NCBI RefSeq assembly: GCF_003584015.1
Contig: NZ_QXFM01000007.1
Span: forward strand, 1 to 64,000
DNA length: 64,000 nt
Origin: Aurantiacibacter xanthus
Lineage (GTDB): Bacteria > Pseudomonadota > Alphaproteobacteria > Sphingomonadales > Sphingomonadaceae
Direction: 5' to 3'
Both the position numbers and the translations under genes were made by a program. The notes under the pieces are model-generated. The model was not told the origin of the DNA and did no database searches. It saw only the letters and a program-made list of their open reading frames with translations. Of the stretch, positions 7,716 through 15,541 are shown piece by piece (position 1 is the first letter of the stretch; each line of letters begins with the position of its first letter).

Positions 7716-9799
7716 TGCTGGCTGCGACATTCCTGTGGGCGGCAGCAAGTCCGTCCGCATCCTCGCCAGACTCGTGCCGCGAACGATTGCTACCGCCGGT
7801 GGCGGAGCAGCTTGAACCGCGACGCGCGGTAACGGCACGCGATATCATTGAGTTGCGCGATTTTGGCGATCCCTGGCAGGACCCGTCGATGGATCCGCCG
7901 TTCGCCTTGTCTCCGGACAGGCGCCATATTGCCATCGCACTGCGTCGTGCCGACATTTCCAGCAACAGCTATTGCTATGGCATCATGCTGTTGTCGCTCG
8001 ACGATGGGACCAGGCGCTTGCTCGACGAAGGCGGCGAGCCCTTGATCATGAGCAGCGACTATTTCGGACGGGCCGACAAGCCGAACGGGACTGTGACCAG
8101 TTCGCCTCTTGCCTGGTCGCCCGACGGGCAATGGGTCGCCTATATGCGACGCGATCACGGTCGTACCCAGGTCTGGCGGGTAGCGCTGGAGGGAAACACC
8201 GCGGAACAGGTCACACATGCGCCGGTCGACGTACGTCGCTTTTCGTGGTCGTCCGACGGGACCGCTATCCACTTCACGACACGTCCGGGAATACCGGACG
8301 CGATCGCTACTTTCGCAGAGGAAGGCCGGAGTGGCTTCCATTTCGATGAGCGCTTCTGGCCGCTCAGTGCAAACCGACCGCTCCCACAAGGGGATGTGTC
8401 GTTTGTCGAGCAGACGATCGATCTCACTACGCATGCGGTAAGTTCAGTCCAGGCTTCGTCCGTGCGCGCGTCGGGCAAGGCTGATGCCATAACCCGGCCT
8501 GACGACCCGGCGACGCTGGCGTGGCTGGGCACCGACCAGCCGACGGCTTTCCTCTCTCCCATCCGCCTGAAGACGAGCTCGCAGGGGCGTGAGCAGGTCT
8601 GCTCTGCGCCTGCTTGCACCAATGTCACCGGCTTTTGGTGGGATCGCGACGGGAGCATTCTGTTCCTTCATGACGAGAGTAATTCGGGTGGCGGACGGCT
8701 GACCCTCTACCGCTGGAGACCCGGTCCAACGCTGCCAGTGCGGTTATGGCAGACTGACGCCCTGCTGATCGGCTGCGTCCTACTCGAACCTTCGTTTTTT
8801 TGCGCGCAGGAAGCGGCAGACCAGCCAAGAAGGCTCGTTCGCGTTGCGGTCCGCAATGGCGCGATCACGCCGCTCTTCGATCCGAACCCCGAATGGACAG
8901 CCCTTCGCACCGGTTCGGTCGAAACGCTTGCGGCGGTTTCGGCCGATAGCGCACCGGGTTTTGCGCGTCTCGTCCTTCCGCCGGATTATCGACCGGGTGA
9001 ACACCATCCGCTGGTCGTGGTTCAATATACCAGCCGCGGGTTTCTGCGCGGCGGAACCGGCGATGAGTATCCAATTCACCTGCTTGCCGACCGCGGCTAT
9101 GCCGTGCTCAGCTTTCACAAACCACCTCAGCCGGGTGCTGATCCGCCGTCGCCAGATCTCGATACCTTCGTGCGCCGCAATCTGGCCGGGCTCGCTGAAC
9201 GGCGGCGAAACTTTACAGCGTTGACTGCAGCGATCGACGCGGCGATCGCACGCGGTGTGGTCGACCCCGAACGTGTCGCGATCACCGGACTCAGCGACGG
9301 TGCAAGTACGGTTGCCTATGCCATGCTGCACAGCCGCCGGTTCGCGACGGCTATCCTCAGCACCTGCTGCGATGAACCTAGCTTCACGCAGTTTCTTTCA
9401 GGCCCAGCCTATGCGGCTAGCACCGAAAAATGGGGATACCCAGGATATGGCGAAGAAGGCTTCTGGCCCGACTTCTCGCTGGCCCAGAACGCCGAGAAGG
9501 TGGCGACACCGCCAATCCTCATCCAGGCCTCAGACGAAGAGTATCGGATGGCGCTGGAGACAGTCGCAGCACTACGTGCAGCGCAGCGCCCGATAGACAT
9601 GTACGTCTTCCCCAACGAGATGCATATAAAATGGCAGCCGGAGCATCGTGCGGCGATCTATGCAAGAGTGATCGACTGGCTTGATTTTTGGCTGCGCGGC
9701 AAAGAGGATGCCGTCCCGGCAAAGGAGACTCAGTATCGCCGGTGGCACGCGTTGGCGGAGTCCGTTCCCGCGCGAGCGTCCGCCTTACCCGACCCATGA
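7709..9799 (+). CDS. Lasso-peptide isopeptidase, AtxE2-like (S9 prolyl-oligopeptidase fold)
   Basis: This 696-residue secreted or periplasmic serine hydrolase starts with a signal-peptide-like segment (MVMLAATFLWAAASPSASS). A beta-propeller region follows (about 45-430, with WSPDGQWVAYMRRD and WSSDG repeats), then an alpha/beta-hydrolase domain. The catalytic triad is visible as Ser529 in GLSDGA, Asp609 in SDEEYRMA and His639 in EMHIKW, nearly the same positions as I recall for AtxE2 (527/610/638). Enzymes of this family cut the isopeptide bond of the cognate lasso peptide and release the linear chain. The start overlaps the receptor stop; ATG 7715 (TAATG) is an alternative. The 3' end converges with and overlaps the lasso cyclase gene by 15 bases. 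Small residues after the catalytic Ser agree with the lasso isopeptidase subfamily rather than general S9 peptidases. Confidence 0.9.
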   Translation: MVMLAATFLWAAASPSASSPDSCRERLLPPVAEQLEPRRAVTARDIIELRDFGDPWQDPSMDPPFALSPDRRHIAIALRRADISSNSYCYGIMLLSLDDGTRRLLDEGGEPLIMSSDYFGRADKPNGTVTSSPLAWSPDGQWVAYMRRDHGRTQVWRVALEGNTAEQVTHAPVDVRRFSWSSDGTAIHFTTRPGIPDAIATFAEEGRSGFHFDERFWPLSANRPLPQGDVSFVEQTIDLTTHAVSSVQASSVRASGKADAITRPDDPATLAWLGTDQPTAFLSPIRLKTSSQGREQVCSAPACTNVTGFWWDRDGSILFLHDESNSGGGRLTLYRWRPGPTLPVRLWQTDALLIGCVLLEPSFFCAQEAADQPRRLVRVAVRNGAITPLFDPNPEWTALRTGSVETLAAVSADSAPGFARLVLPPDYRPGEHHPLVVVQYTSRGFLRGGTGDEYPIHLLADRGYAVLSFHKPPQPGADPPSPDLDTFVRRNLAGLAERRRNFTALTAAIDAAIARGVVDPERVAITGLSDGASTVAYAMLHSRRFATAILSTCCDEPSFTQFLSGPAYAASTEKWGYPGYGEEGFWPDFSLAQNAEKVATPPILIQASDEEYRMALETVAALRAAQRPIDMYVFPNEMHIKWQPEHRAAIYARVIDWLDFWLRGKEDAVPAKETQYRRWHALAESVPARASALPDP

Positions 9800-11497
9800 T
9801 CGTGCCCATACCTCTGCATCCACGAGGCCGAGGATGCGCCCGGCGCTTCGGCTGGATACCGGCGATTCCGGGCGAAGCTGCTGATCAATCAATGCTCGGT
9901 CCAGCAGCCCATTTTCGGAGAGGAGGCCATCGAGCAGCATTGCGCGGACCTGATCCTTGCGAGATTCCAGGATGCGCGAAATCATACCGGCGAAACTTCC
10001 TTTGCCCTGTCGCCCGAGAATGTCCTTCGGCAGGTCATCGGCGAAGGCAGCGCGAGCAACCGCACGATTGCGGCCGCCCGCACACCAATGCCAGCTCGGG
10101 ATCGCAAGACAGGTCTCGATAATCGGTTGCGAAAGCAAAGGGGCAATCAGTGGCGCATGCGCCAGGCGAGCATGGCCCTCCAGATAATTCTGAATACGCA
10201 GGATGGCAGCGACATGCGCGCAGCTCCCCGGCGCAGATCGGTCGCAAGCCGCAAGCCAGGGGTGTGGAAGCGGTCGAGCTGTGTCTGTCACAACATCGGC
10301 AGAGAGAAAATCCGGTGTCCAATGCCATTCCGAATGCGCCGAGCGCTGGAAGCTTCCGCGTATGGACTTGATGAGCACCTCCCACCTCCCGACTTCGCAT
10401 ACCTGCGCAATATCGGCAGCTGTTTTCCAACTTGCGAACGGATTGCGCGAACGCAGGCGATCGCGAACCGGTGCGACCGATGACAGGAAGCAGAAGACAT
10501 TGTCGCCGCCATTGCCGGTAAAAAAAGCATCCGCTCCGATGCGCCGCGCAGCATCCCAACTCAGACGATCCGTCTCCTGGATAAAGCTGCGTGCGTGCGG
10601 TCGCGGCAGATGCGCCGCAGCGGAGACTTCGAGCCGGACTGCACTGGAATCCGGGAAAACCACCTCAAAGGACATGCCGAGATGTTCCGCAACGCGGCGC
10701 GCATAGTCGGTTTCATCGAGGTCTGCGCCAGAAGCTCTGTAACTAAGACAGTGAAACCTGCTGCCCGCTTCAGCGAGTGCAGCGGCGACGATGCTCGAAT
10801 CCAGACCTCCCGACAGCTCGAGCAGCGGCCGCTCGAAACGTTTTGCCCATGCTGTAACGCCGCGAAGTATCGCATCGTGCAGTCTATCGGATGCAGTCTT
10901 GAAGGCTCCGATTGGCGCAGTAATGTACGGCTCAGGTGACCATATCGTCTGGATGCCTACCCTGTCCGTGCTGATCACCGCCATTGTCCCTGGCAACAGC
11001 TCGCGAACTTCCGCCAGACAAGTCTGTTCGGGTCGCGATTCTCGATAGAGCAACAACGCGCCAAGCGCCTGCCAATCCACCGCAAAATTCCGTTCTGTCA
11101 TTTGCGAAAGCAGTGCGGCGTCCGAGGCAAAGCCCCAACCTTCTTCGAGCTGTGTAAAATAGCAGGGATTAGGACCCGACGCACCGCGGAGGACCGAAAT
11201 GCCCTCTGGCGAATGCGCAAAAACGATATAGGCTCCCCAGCATGCGTCAGGCAGGTCGTTGAGCACTGCGATCCTTTGGGCGGTGCTCCTGCCATCCTCG
11301 CCGGATCTCCTGAAGAGCTCTCCTACGATGACACCGGGCGTCGCCTTTAGCCTTGTCATCTGCAGATCCCTGTCCGCAATCAGGGTCAACCAAGGCAGTT
11401 GGCAAACGCAGGACATGCCTTGTTCCGCGCCTTTGGCGATCGCCTCTTCGATCACCGACGCTGGCGCATCGATCAGTGCGGCGTAGCGGCGAGACAT
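9785..11497 (-). CDS. Lasso-peptide macrolactam synthetase (C protein, asparagine-synthetase-like)
   Basis: This 570-residue enzyme activates the side-chain carboxylate of the ring Asp/Glu with ATP and condenses it with the Gly1 amine to close the lasso ring. The N-terminal half resembles the glutaminase-like domain of asparagine synthetase B but lacks the N-terminal catalytic Cys. The synthetase half has the ATP-pyrophosphatase loop LELSGGLDSSIVAAAL (SGGLDS at 229-234) and later acidic/aromatic blocks (TGNGGDNVFCF). The ORF is open to 11674; MSRRYAALID at 11497 is the more family-like start and overlaps the B gene by 25 bases, which suggests coupling. It is the last gene of the precursor-B-C operon. 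No ABC exporter (D gene) follows, as is usual for isopeptidase-type clusters. Confidence 0.9.
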   Translation of the reverse strand: MSRRYAALIDAPASVIEEAIAKGAEQGMSCVCQLPWLTLIADRDLQMTRLKATPGVIVGELFRRSGEDGRSTAQRIAVLNDLPDACWGAYIVFAHSPEGISVLRGASGPNPCYFTQLEEGWGFASDAALLSQMTERNFAVDWQALGALLLYRESRPEQTCLAEVRELLPGTMAVISTDRVGIQTIWSPEPYITAPIGAFKTASDRLHDAILRGVTAWAKRFERPLLELSGGLDSSIVAAALAEAGSRFHCLSYRASGADLDETDYARRVAEHLGMSFEVVFPDSSAVRLEVSAAAHLPRPHARSFIQETDRLSWDAARRIGADAFFTGNGGDNVFCFLSSVAPVRDRLRSRNPFASWKTAADIAQVCEVGRWEVLIKSIRGSFQRSAHSEWHWTPDFLSADVVTDTARPLPHPWLAACDRSAPGSCAHVAAILRIQNYLEGHARLAHAPLIAPLLSQPIIETCLAIPSWHWCAGGRNRAVARAAFADDLPKDILGRQGKGSFAGMISRILESRKDQVRAMLLDGLLSENGLLDRALIDQQLRPESPVSSRSAGRILGLVDAEVWARSWVG

Positions 11498-12153
11498 ATT
11501 ACGCGGATTGGTGTGTATCGAACGACATGGTCGAGCGTATCGTTGAGCAATGTCGTGCCGGTTTGGACCCAGCAATGCGCACCGAAGGGATGCACGGTCA
11601 CGCCAAAGGCAAGCGTTATCGCATGGCCGTACCGGCCGAGGAACATCGACAAAGCCAATGAATCCGGGAGGCACGATGTCTGATGTTTGGGGAACCAGGC
11701 ACGAATTCGCGCGAATTCTTCAGCCAGGTCAGTGACCGAAACGCGCGATGCGAACTGCTTACCCCCAGCATTGCGGCGCGAGGCCTCGGCAACGAGTGTC
11801 CGTAAGGGCGTCCGTCGCACTTGTCGTCGCATCCATGCCAGAATCAACGCCGCTTCAACAGCGCGCGTGACGCGGAAGCGATCTCTTGAATCAAGGAGCG
11901 CGAGGGCTTCGGTGGGAGCCGGCAATGCGCAAGGCTGCACATTACCAGGATCGTCTTGTCCGGCGGGGACGACGAGTTCGTTTTTAATCAGAGTCTCGGG
12001 CATGGCGGTGCTGGCGTCACTTTGTTCGCTCCACTGACGAAACGCGCAATTTACGCTGCGAGGGAGCGCAAAGTAGCGGTCGCGCGACAGGTCGAGAAAC
12101 ACGGCCTGTCCATCCACCCAACAAAAGCTGACATGTTCGGCGAGACGCCACAT
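11473..12153 (-). CDS. Lasso-peptide maturation protease with RRE domain (fused B1-B2 protein)
   Basis: This 226-residue protein removes the leader of the precursor. The N-terminal part (HVSFCWVDGQAVFLDLSRDRYFALP, about 7-80) resembles a PqqD-like RiPP recognition element that binds the leader. The C-terminal part (about 85-226) is the transglutaminase-like cysteine protease, with the likely triad Cys161 (TSCLPDSLAL), His193 (FGAHCWVQTG) and Asp205 (LLNDTLDHV). Proteobacterial lasso clusters usually have these two domains fused, as here. It starts 57 bases after the precursor stop, beyond an 11-bp-stem hairpin, and its 3' end overlaps the cyclase gene. Family assignment is strong from motif order plus neighbours. 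Confidence 0.9.
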   Translation of the reverse strand: MWRLAEHVSFCWVDGQAVFLDLSRDRYFALPRSVNCAFRQWSEQSDASTAMPETLIKNELVVPAGQDDPGNVQPCALPAPTEALALLDSRDRFRVTRAVEAALILAWMRRQVRRTPLRTLVAEASRRNAGGKQFASRVSVTDLAEEFARIRAWFPKHQTSCLPDSLALSMFLGRYGHAITLAFGVTVHPFGAHCWVQTGTTLLNDTLDHVVRYTPIRVICLAATPH

Positions 12154-12171
12154 GGGGAAATCCGTTGATAG

Positions 12172-12197
12172 GCTGGCGCGCCAGGCGGCGCGCCAGC
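12172..12197 (-). promoter_or_regulatory. Strong hairpin between lasso precursor and B gene
   Basis: Arms GCTGGCGCGCC (12172-12182) and GGCGCGCCAGC (12187-12197) form a perfect 11-bp GC stem with a 4-nt loop between the precursor stop and the B start. No U-run follows, so it is unlikely to be a full terminator. Similar hairpins are known in caulobacterial and sphingomonad lasso operons, where they probably stabilise the short precursor mRNA and lower expression of B and C. Confidence 0.7.
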
Positions 12198-12210
12198 GCA
12201 GGCGGGTTCG

Positions 12211-12339
12211 TCAATCGTCGGCGATGCCGGCGACACGCTGCAGTCCGCCAATATCGAACGGCTCGAGGCCGTCGCCCTGGGTCTCGACGCTGGCGACGCC
12301 GAGATCGATCAGTTCGTGGCAAAGGTCTTGCATCTGCAT
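12211..12339 (-). CDS. Lasso-peptide precursor (A gene), 42 residues
   Basis: This small gene encodes a 21-residue leader and a 21-residue core. The leader ends ELIDLGVASVETQ, with the Thr at position -2 that lasso maturation proteases need and the DLG/ET pattern typical of proteobacterial precursors. The core begins GDGLEPFD, placing Gly1 and Asp8 for an 8-residue macrolactam ring; the tail begins IGGLQR and ends GIADD, like other sphingomonad lasso tails. AAGGAG lies six bases upstream of the ATG at 12339; ATGs at 12345 and 12333 are less well spaced. B and C genes follow immediately. I do not recall this core among described peptides such as astexins, caulosegnins, sphingopyxins or sphingonodins. 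By hand calculation the threaded product would be 2096.02 Da and the hydrolysed linear form 2114.03 Da (monoisotopic, neutral). Confidence 0.88.
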   Translation of the reverse strand: MQMQDLCHELIDLGVASVETQGDGLEPFDIGGLQRVAGIADD

Positions 12340-12413
12340 GATCATCTCCTTGGTTCCACCGCCATGATTCGCGGCAGTCCAAGAGTCCGGACCGCGCTGA
12401 CAAATCCCAAATT

Positions 12414-12448
12414 TATATGGAGCATATTTGCAGGAAGTTCGTCGGCAA
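12414..12448 (-). promoter_or_regulatory. Possible sigma-70 promoter of the lasso precursor operon
   Basis: On the minus strand TTGCCG (12448-12443), a 16-base spacer and TATGCT (12426-12421) lie directly after the gntR stop codon and about 80 bases upstream of the precursor start. This would allow transcription independent of the luxI-phyH-gntR unit. An overlapping TATAAAT further downstream is a competing -10. The call rests on weak consensus only. Confidence 0.3.
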
Positions 12449-12452
12449 TATC

Positions 12453-13040
12453 TTAACCATGCGCGCGGTAGCGCAGCCGCAGTAGCTCAGGCACCGCAGC
12501 GATCCGCCGTCGATGGTAGCGCCCGAGCAGGACACGGATCTCGCGGCTTTCGGCTTGGGCCAAGGCGGCGAGCTCGTCGCCGCAATCGTTGAACCAGTGT
12601 TCCTCGCCGATGCGCACCGCATGCAGCCGGTCATTAAGAGCGTGGATCGCCGCGAGCTGCTCGCAATTGCCCGACAGCCGCGCAATCCCCGCGAAGATCC
12701 CGGCGGCGCGTTCGGCAATTGATGCGGGCAGGCCCGCCGCAGTGTTTCCCACCGGTGGATCGACAGGACGCGGCGCGGCGAGAAGCAGTTGCAGATTCCA
12801 GGCATAAAGGTCGCGCAGGTCGGGTTCCGTAAGCAAGGGCACCTGGAAGCCCTCGCCCGCCGCATCGACCATGCGCTCGCCGGTCAGCCGATAGAGTGCA
12901 TCGCGCACCGGGGTGATGCTCGCGGCGAGCTCGTCGGCAAGCGCCGCCGGATCGAGCCGCGCTCCGGGCGATCTGCGCCCCTCGCGCAGCATCTGCTTGA
13001 GGCCGCTATAGACCCGATCGAACACCGGTGCCGCATTCAT
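12453..13040 (-). CDS. GntR-family transcriptional regulator
   Basis: This 195-residue regulator has an N-terminal winged helix-turn-helix (about 8-72: RVYSGLKQMLREGRRSPGARLDPAALADELAASITPVRDALYRL). A shorter helical C-terminal part (about 80-190) may be an FCD-like effector domain. The ORF runs open to 13199, but the ATG at 13040 begins a sequence typical of the family. It starts ten bases after the phyH stop, so it is co-transcribed with luxI and phyH, and it ends 113 bases before the lasso precursor. GntR regulators are recurrent members of proteobacterial lasso clusters. A role in controlling the precursor operon is an inference; the effector is unknown. Confidence 0.85.
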   Translation of the reverse strand: MNAAPVFDRVYSGLKQMLREGRRSPGARLDPAALADELAASITPVRDALYRLTGERMVDAAGEGFQVPLLTEPDLRDLYAWNLQLLLAAPRPVDPPVGNTAAGLPASIAERAAGIFAGIARLSGNCEQLAAIHALNDRLHAVRIGEEHWFNDCGDELAALAQAESREIRVLLGRYHRRRIAAVPELLRLRYRAHG

Positions 13041-13050
13041 CGCGAAGCAC

Positions 13051-13944
13051 TCAGCGACTGCCGTCAGTATCGTCGAGGCTGCGGCGGAACGCGCCGACCA
13101 TCTCCTCTTGGTCAGGTCGCAACGCATCGACCGCACCGATCCGGTCGGGAAGGCGCTCGCCGAGCAGCACCGAAGGACACAGCCCTTCCCAATTGCCAAG
13201 ATTTGGACGATGCTGGCGATAGCCGACCAGTGCGGCGAGCTCGGGCGAGAAATGACGCGCTACCTCGGGCGGATAGGCTAGCCACTGATTTTCATAGGGC
13301 TTCAGCCAGCCAAGCGAATAGGAGACAATCAATCCGCGCCGGATTTTGTCGGTTCGATTTCCACCCGCACCGTGGAGCGTCGATCCGAGAAAGATCAGCG
13401 CCGATCCCGGCACCATCTCGACAGCGAGATTATTCGTTGGCTGGTCGGCATCAAGCGCATGCGAACCTTGGCTGCCAGGATAGACGAGCGTCGCACCGTT
13501 TTCCTGCGTGTAGGGTGTGAGCGGCCACATTACATTGACCAGATATTCGACCTCGCCCTTCACCCCTTCCCACATGTCCTGGTCGCGGTGCGGCACTTGC
13601 CGCAGGGCGCCAGGATGGATTTCGATTGCCTGGGTGAGGTTAAGCTGGATCGTGTCGCACCAAGCCCCCAGCGCACGCTCGACAAGATCAATGATCAGCG
13701 GATGCTGGACAAACGCAGACGCATGCTGCGAGCGCGTCAGCAGGCGACCGAAGCGTTTGGTTCGCTCGCCATAGAAATCGCCGCGGCAAAATTCGGTCGC
13801 CGCGAATTGCGGGGCGAGATCGGCATTGAGCGCCGCGACCTGCACGGGCGATACCAGGTCTTGCACGACGCAATAGCCGTGTATGCGAAGCTGCGTCTGC
13901 CAGTGATGGGCGGTGCAAGACGCGCGCTCAATTTGCAATGCCAT
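13051..13944 (-). CDS. Phytanoyl-CoA dioxygenase (PhyH) family Fe(II)/2-oxoglutarate oxygenase
   Basis: This 297-residue non-heme iron oxygenase shows the 2-His-1-carboxylate facial triad: HRD in VPHRDQDMW and the distal His in TLHGAGGNRTDKIRRGLIVSYSLGW, whose Arg would bind 2-oxoglutarate. The ATG at 13944 has GAGGAG upstream and replaces a longer ORF whose extra residues come from the luxI region. It begins ten bases after the luxI stop. Such PhyH genes are recurrent partners of luxI in sphingomonads. A tailoring step on the acyl chain of the signal, or on the linked peptide, is possible, but the substrate is unknown. Confidence 0.87.
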   Translation of the reverse strand: MALQIERASCTAHHWQTQLRIHGYCVVQDLVSPVQVAALNADLAPQFAATEFCRGDFYGERTKRFGRLLTRSQHASAFVQHPLIIDLVERALGAWCDTIQLNLTQAIEIHPGALRQVPHRDQDMWEGVKGEVEYLVNVMWPLTPYTQENGATLVYPGSQGSHALDADQPTNNLAVEMVPGSALIFLGSTLHGAGGNRTDKIRRGLIVSYSLGWLKPYENQWLAYPPEVARHFSPELAALVGYRQHRPNLGNWEGLCPSVLLGERLPDRIGAVDALRPDQEEMVGAFRRSLDDTDGSR

Positions 13945-13954
13945 TATCTTCTCC

Positions 13955-14575
13955 TCACGCGGCGCAGCGGATGGGTTGCGACGGGACGCACGGTTCACAA
14001 ACAAGACCGGCGCGCGCGAGCAGGGTCGGCGTCTCGGGGGTGATCGCAATCCGCAACGCGCCGAGCAGTGTCCTCCCATTCTCGCGGAGCAATCCCAGCG
14101 GCTCGCATTGCCAGCCGAAGGCAAGGATCTGCTGCAGCCAGGAGATCCCGGCGACACCGGTATAGACCTCGACGCCGTTTGCCAGCGCATGATCGGCAAG
14201 CGCAAAGACCAGGGTGTCGCGCACGTGGCGACGTTGACGGGCATTCTGGCGCGGATCCAGTGAAAACCGCGTGATTTCTCGTATTGTCGGGCCGGTCGGC
14301 ACTGCATTCTCGCAAAGTTCCGGAAACAGCGTGTCGAGGATATGTGGTCGATCGGTTTCAAGCAGCCTGGCCGAGCCGAGATGTTGGCCGCTCTCATCGG
14401 AAAGAATGAGATAGACAGCGTGAGGATCGTCGAACTGATCCACCTCAAAGCGCCCGGCTACCACCGGGACATCCCAGCCTAGCAGGTCGACGAAGATCCG
14501 CTTGCGCGCTTCGAACATGGTGGCAAGGAGACCGTCGGACACGCCCTCTGCGCCACTTAGGGTCGTCAAATACAT
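13955..14575 (-). CDS. Acyl-homoserine-lactone synthase (LuxI family)
   Basis: This 206-residue autoinducer synthase joins an acyl chain to S-adenosylmethionine to make an N-acyl-homoserine lactone. The family's invariant residues are all present: Arg24, Phe28 and Trp34 (ARKRIFVDLLGW), Asp46 and Asp49 (EVDQFDD), Arg70 (GSARLL), Glu100 and Arg103 (IREITRF). It is the first gene of a compact luxI-phyH-gntR unit with ten-base gaps. A perfect lux-box palindrome lies about 60-75 bases upstream, which predicts positive feedback by the neighbouring LuxR. The acyl chain cannot be read from the sequence. Confidence 0.93.
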   Translation of the reverse strand: MYLTTLSGAEGVSDGLLATMFEARKRIFVDLLGWDVPVVAGRFEVDQFDDPHAVYLILSDESGQHLGSARLLETDRPHILDTLFPELCENAVPTGPTIREITRFSLDPRQNARQRRHVRDTLVFALADHALANGVEVYTGVAGISWLQQILAFGWQCEPLGLLRENGRTLLGALRIAITPETPTLLARAGLVCEPCVPSQPIRCAA

Positions 14576-14633
14576 GGTTTTCGCTCCCGTCTGATGGACG
14601 GAGTGATCCTCTCTTCAGACGACCATGCGGCCT

Positions 14634-14651
14634 ATCCCCAGTTCTGGGGAT
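14634..14651. promoter_or_regulatory. lux box upstream of luxI
   Basis: ATCCCCAGTTCTGGGGAT is a perfect 18-bp inverted repeat between the luxR stop (14661) and the luxI start (14575). Length, position and the CCAG/CTGG centre match LuxR-family binding sites in sphingomonads. Confidence 0.82.
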
Positions 14652-14660
14652 TGGCTCGCT

Positions 14661-15416
14661 CTAGCGCCGGAAAATATCGCTGAACGAAATCAATCCGTCG
14701 AACAGGGCGCGCACCGCAAGCACTGAGCGCTTGGGCACGTCGTAGCGTTCACGGGCCTGTTTGAGATGCTGGGTGACCGTTTCCTGGCTCAACCCAAGAA
14801 TCCGCGCGATCTCCCAATCGGTCTTGCCGCGCGCCATCCATAACACGCAGTCGCGCTGGCGTTCGGTGAGCGTGGGCGCATGTGTATTGAGGCTCCGCAT
14901 ACCGTTGATTCGGCGCGCTGCCTCGAAGGCGAATGCGCCTGCCAATTGCGCGAGTGGCAGAATGTCGACCAGCACGCAGCGGCCAGGCGCCACAGCGAAA
15001 GAACAGGAGCCCGTCGCTTCGCCCGGGACATGCGCGGGAACGGTGAAGCCATCTCCGATCCCGCGCTCGCGCGCGCATTGGAGCACATGCCGATCGTTCG
15101 TCGTGAGCCGGATGAGCTCGGGCACCTGCTGCCAGGTGAAACCGATGCTTGTCGCCTGACTGGCGCGGTGGACGGGATCGCTTACCCCGAGGCGGCGCGC
15201 ATCGAACCAGGCGACCCAGTCGTCGGGATAGTTGTGCAGGCGCACCGCTGCATGGCCAGCCGACGCGAAATCGACATGATGGGTCAGTGCGAAATAGTCG
15301 AACCCCATGTTACTTGAGACACAAGCGAGCGCCTGTACCAGATCGGCGTTCGTCGACGCCTGTCGTGCCAGACCGAAAAACTCTCTGGCCATGCCTAGTC
15401 CACTCATCATCAGCAT
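14661..15416 (-). CDS. LuxR-family quorum-sensing transcriptional regulator
   Basis: This protein of about 251 residues has an N-terminal autoinducer-binding domain: NYPDDWVAWFDARRLGVSDPVHRAS carries the conserved Trp and Asp-Pro residues, and FTWQQV follows. A C-terminal LuxR helix-turn-helix (about 185-245) contains LTERQRDCVLWMARGKTDWEIARILGLSQETVTQHL. It is the cognate receptor for the LuxI product, judged by adjacency in the same orientation. The start is uncertain: the frame is open to 15650 and no clear ribosome site precedes the ATG cluster at 15407-15416. A second lux-box-like palindrome at 15542-15559 lies upstream. Confidence 0.9.
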   Translation of the reverse strand: MLMMSGLGMAREFFGLARQASTNADLVQALACVSSNMGFDYFALTHHVDFASAGHAAVRLHNYPDDWVAWFDARRLGVSDPVHRASQATSIGFTWQQVPELIRLTTNDRHVLQCARERGIGDGFTVPAHVPGEATGSCSFAVAPGRCVLVDILPLAQLAGAFAFEAARRINGMRSLNTHAPTLTERQRDCVLWMARGKTDWEIARILGLSQETVTQHLKQARERYDVPKRSVLAVRALFDGLISFSDIFRR

Positions 15417-15541
15417 CGATCGCGGAGGCGTTTCCCAACCCGCCGGTGCCCGCCAATCGCCTTTTGTAGGCTCGGAGGTTTCGCTCTCATGTCGCGTGCC
15501 CGAACCCGCTACACTACCGACTTCCCGATCCCGTTGGCGCA

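Noticed and set aside
12340..12452. A possible second lasso precursor upstream of the first
   Set aside because: Reading all minus-strand frames gave no leader with Thr at -2 and no Gly...Asp/Glu core.
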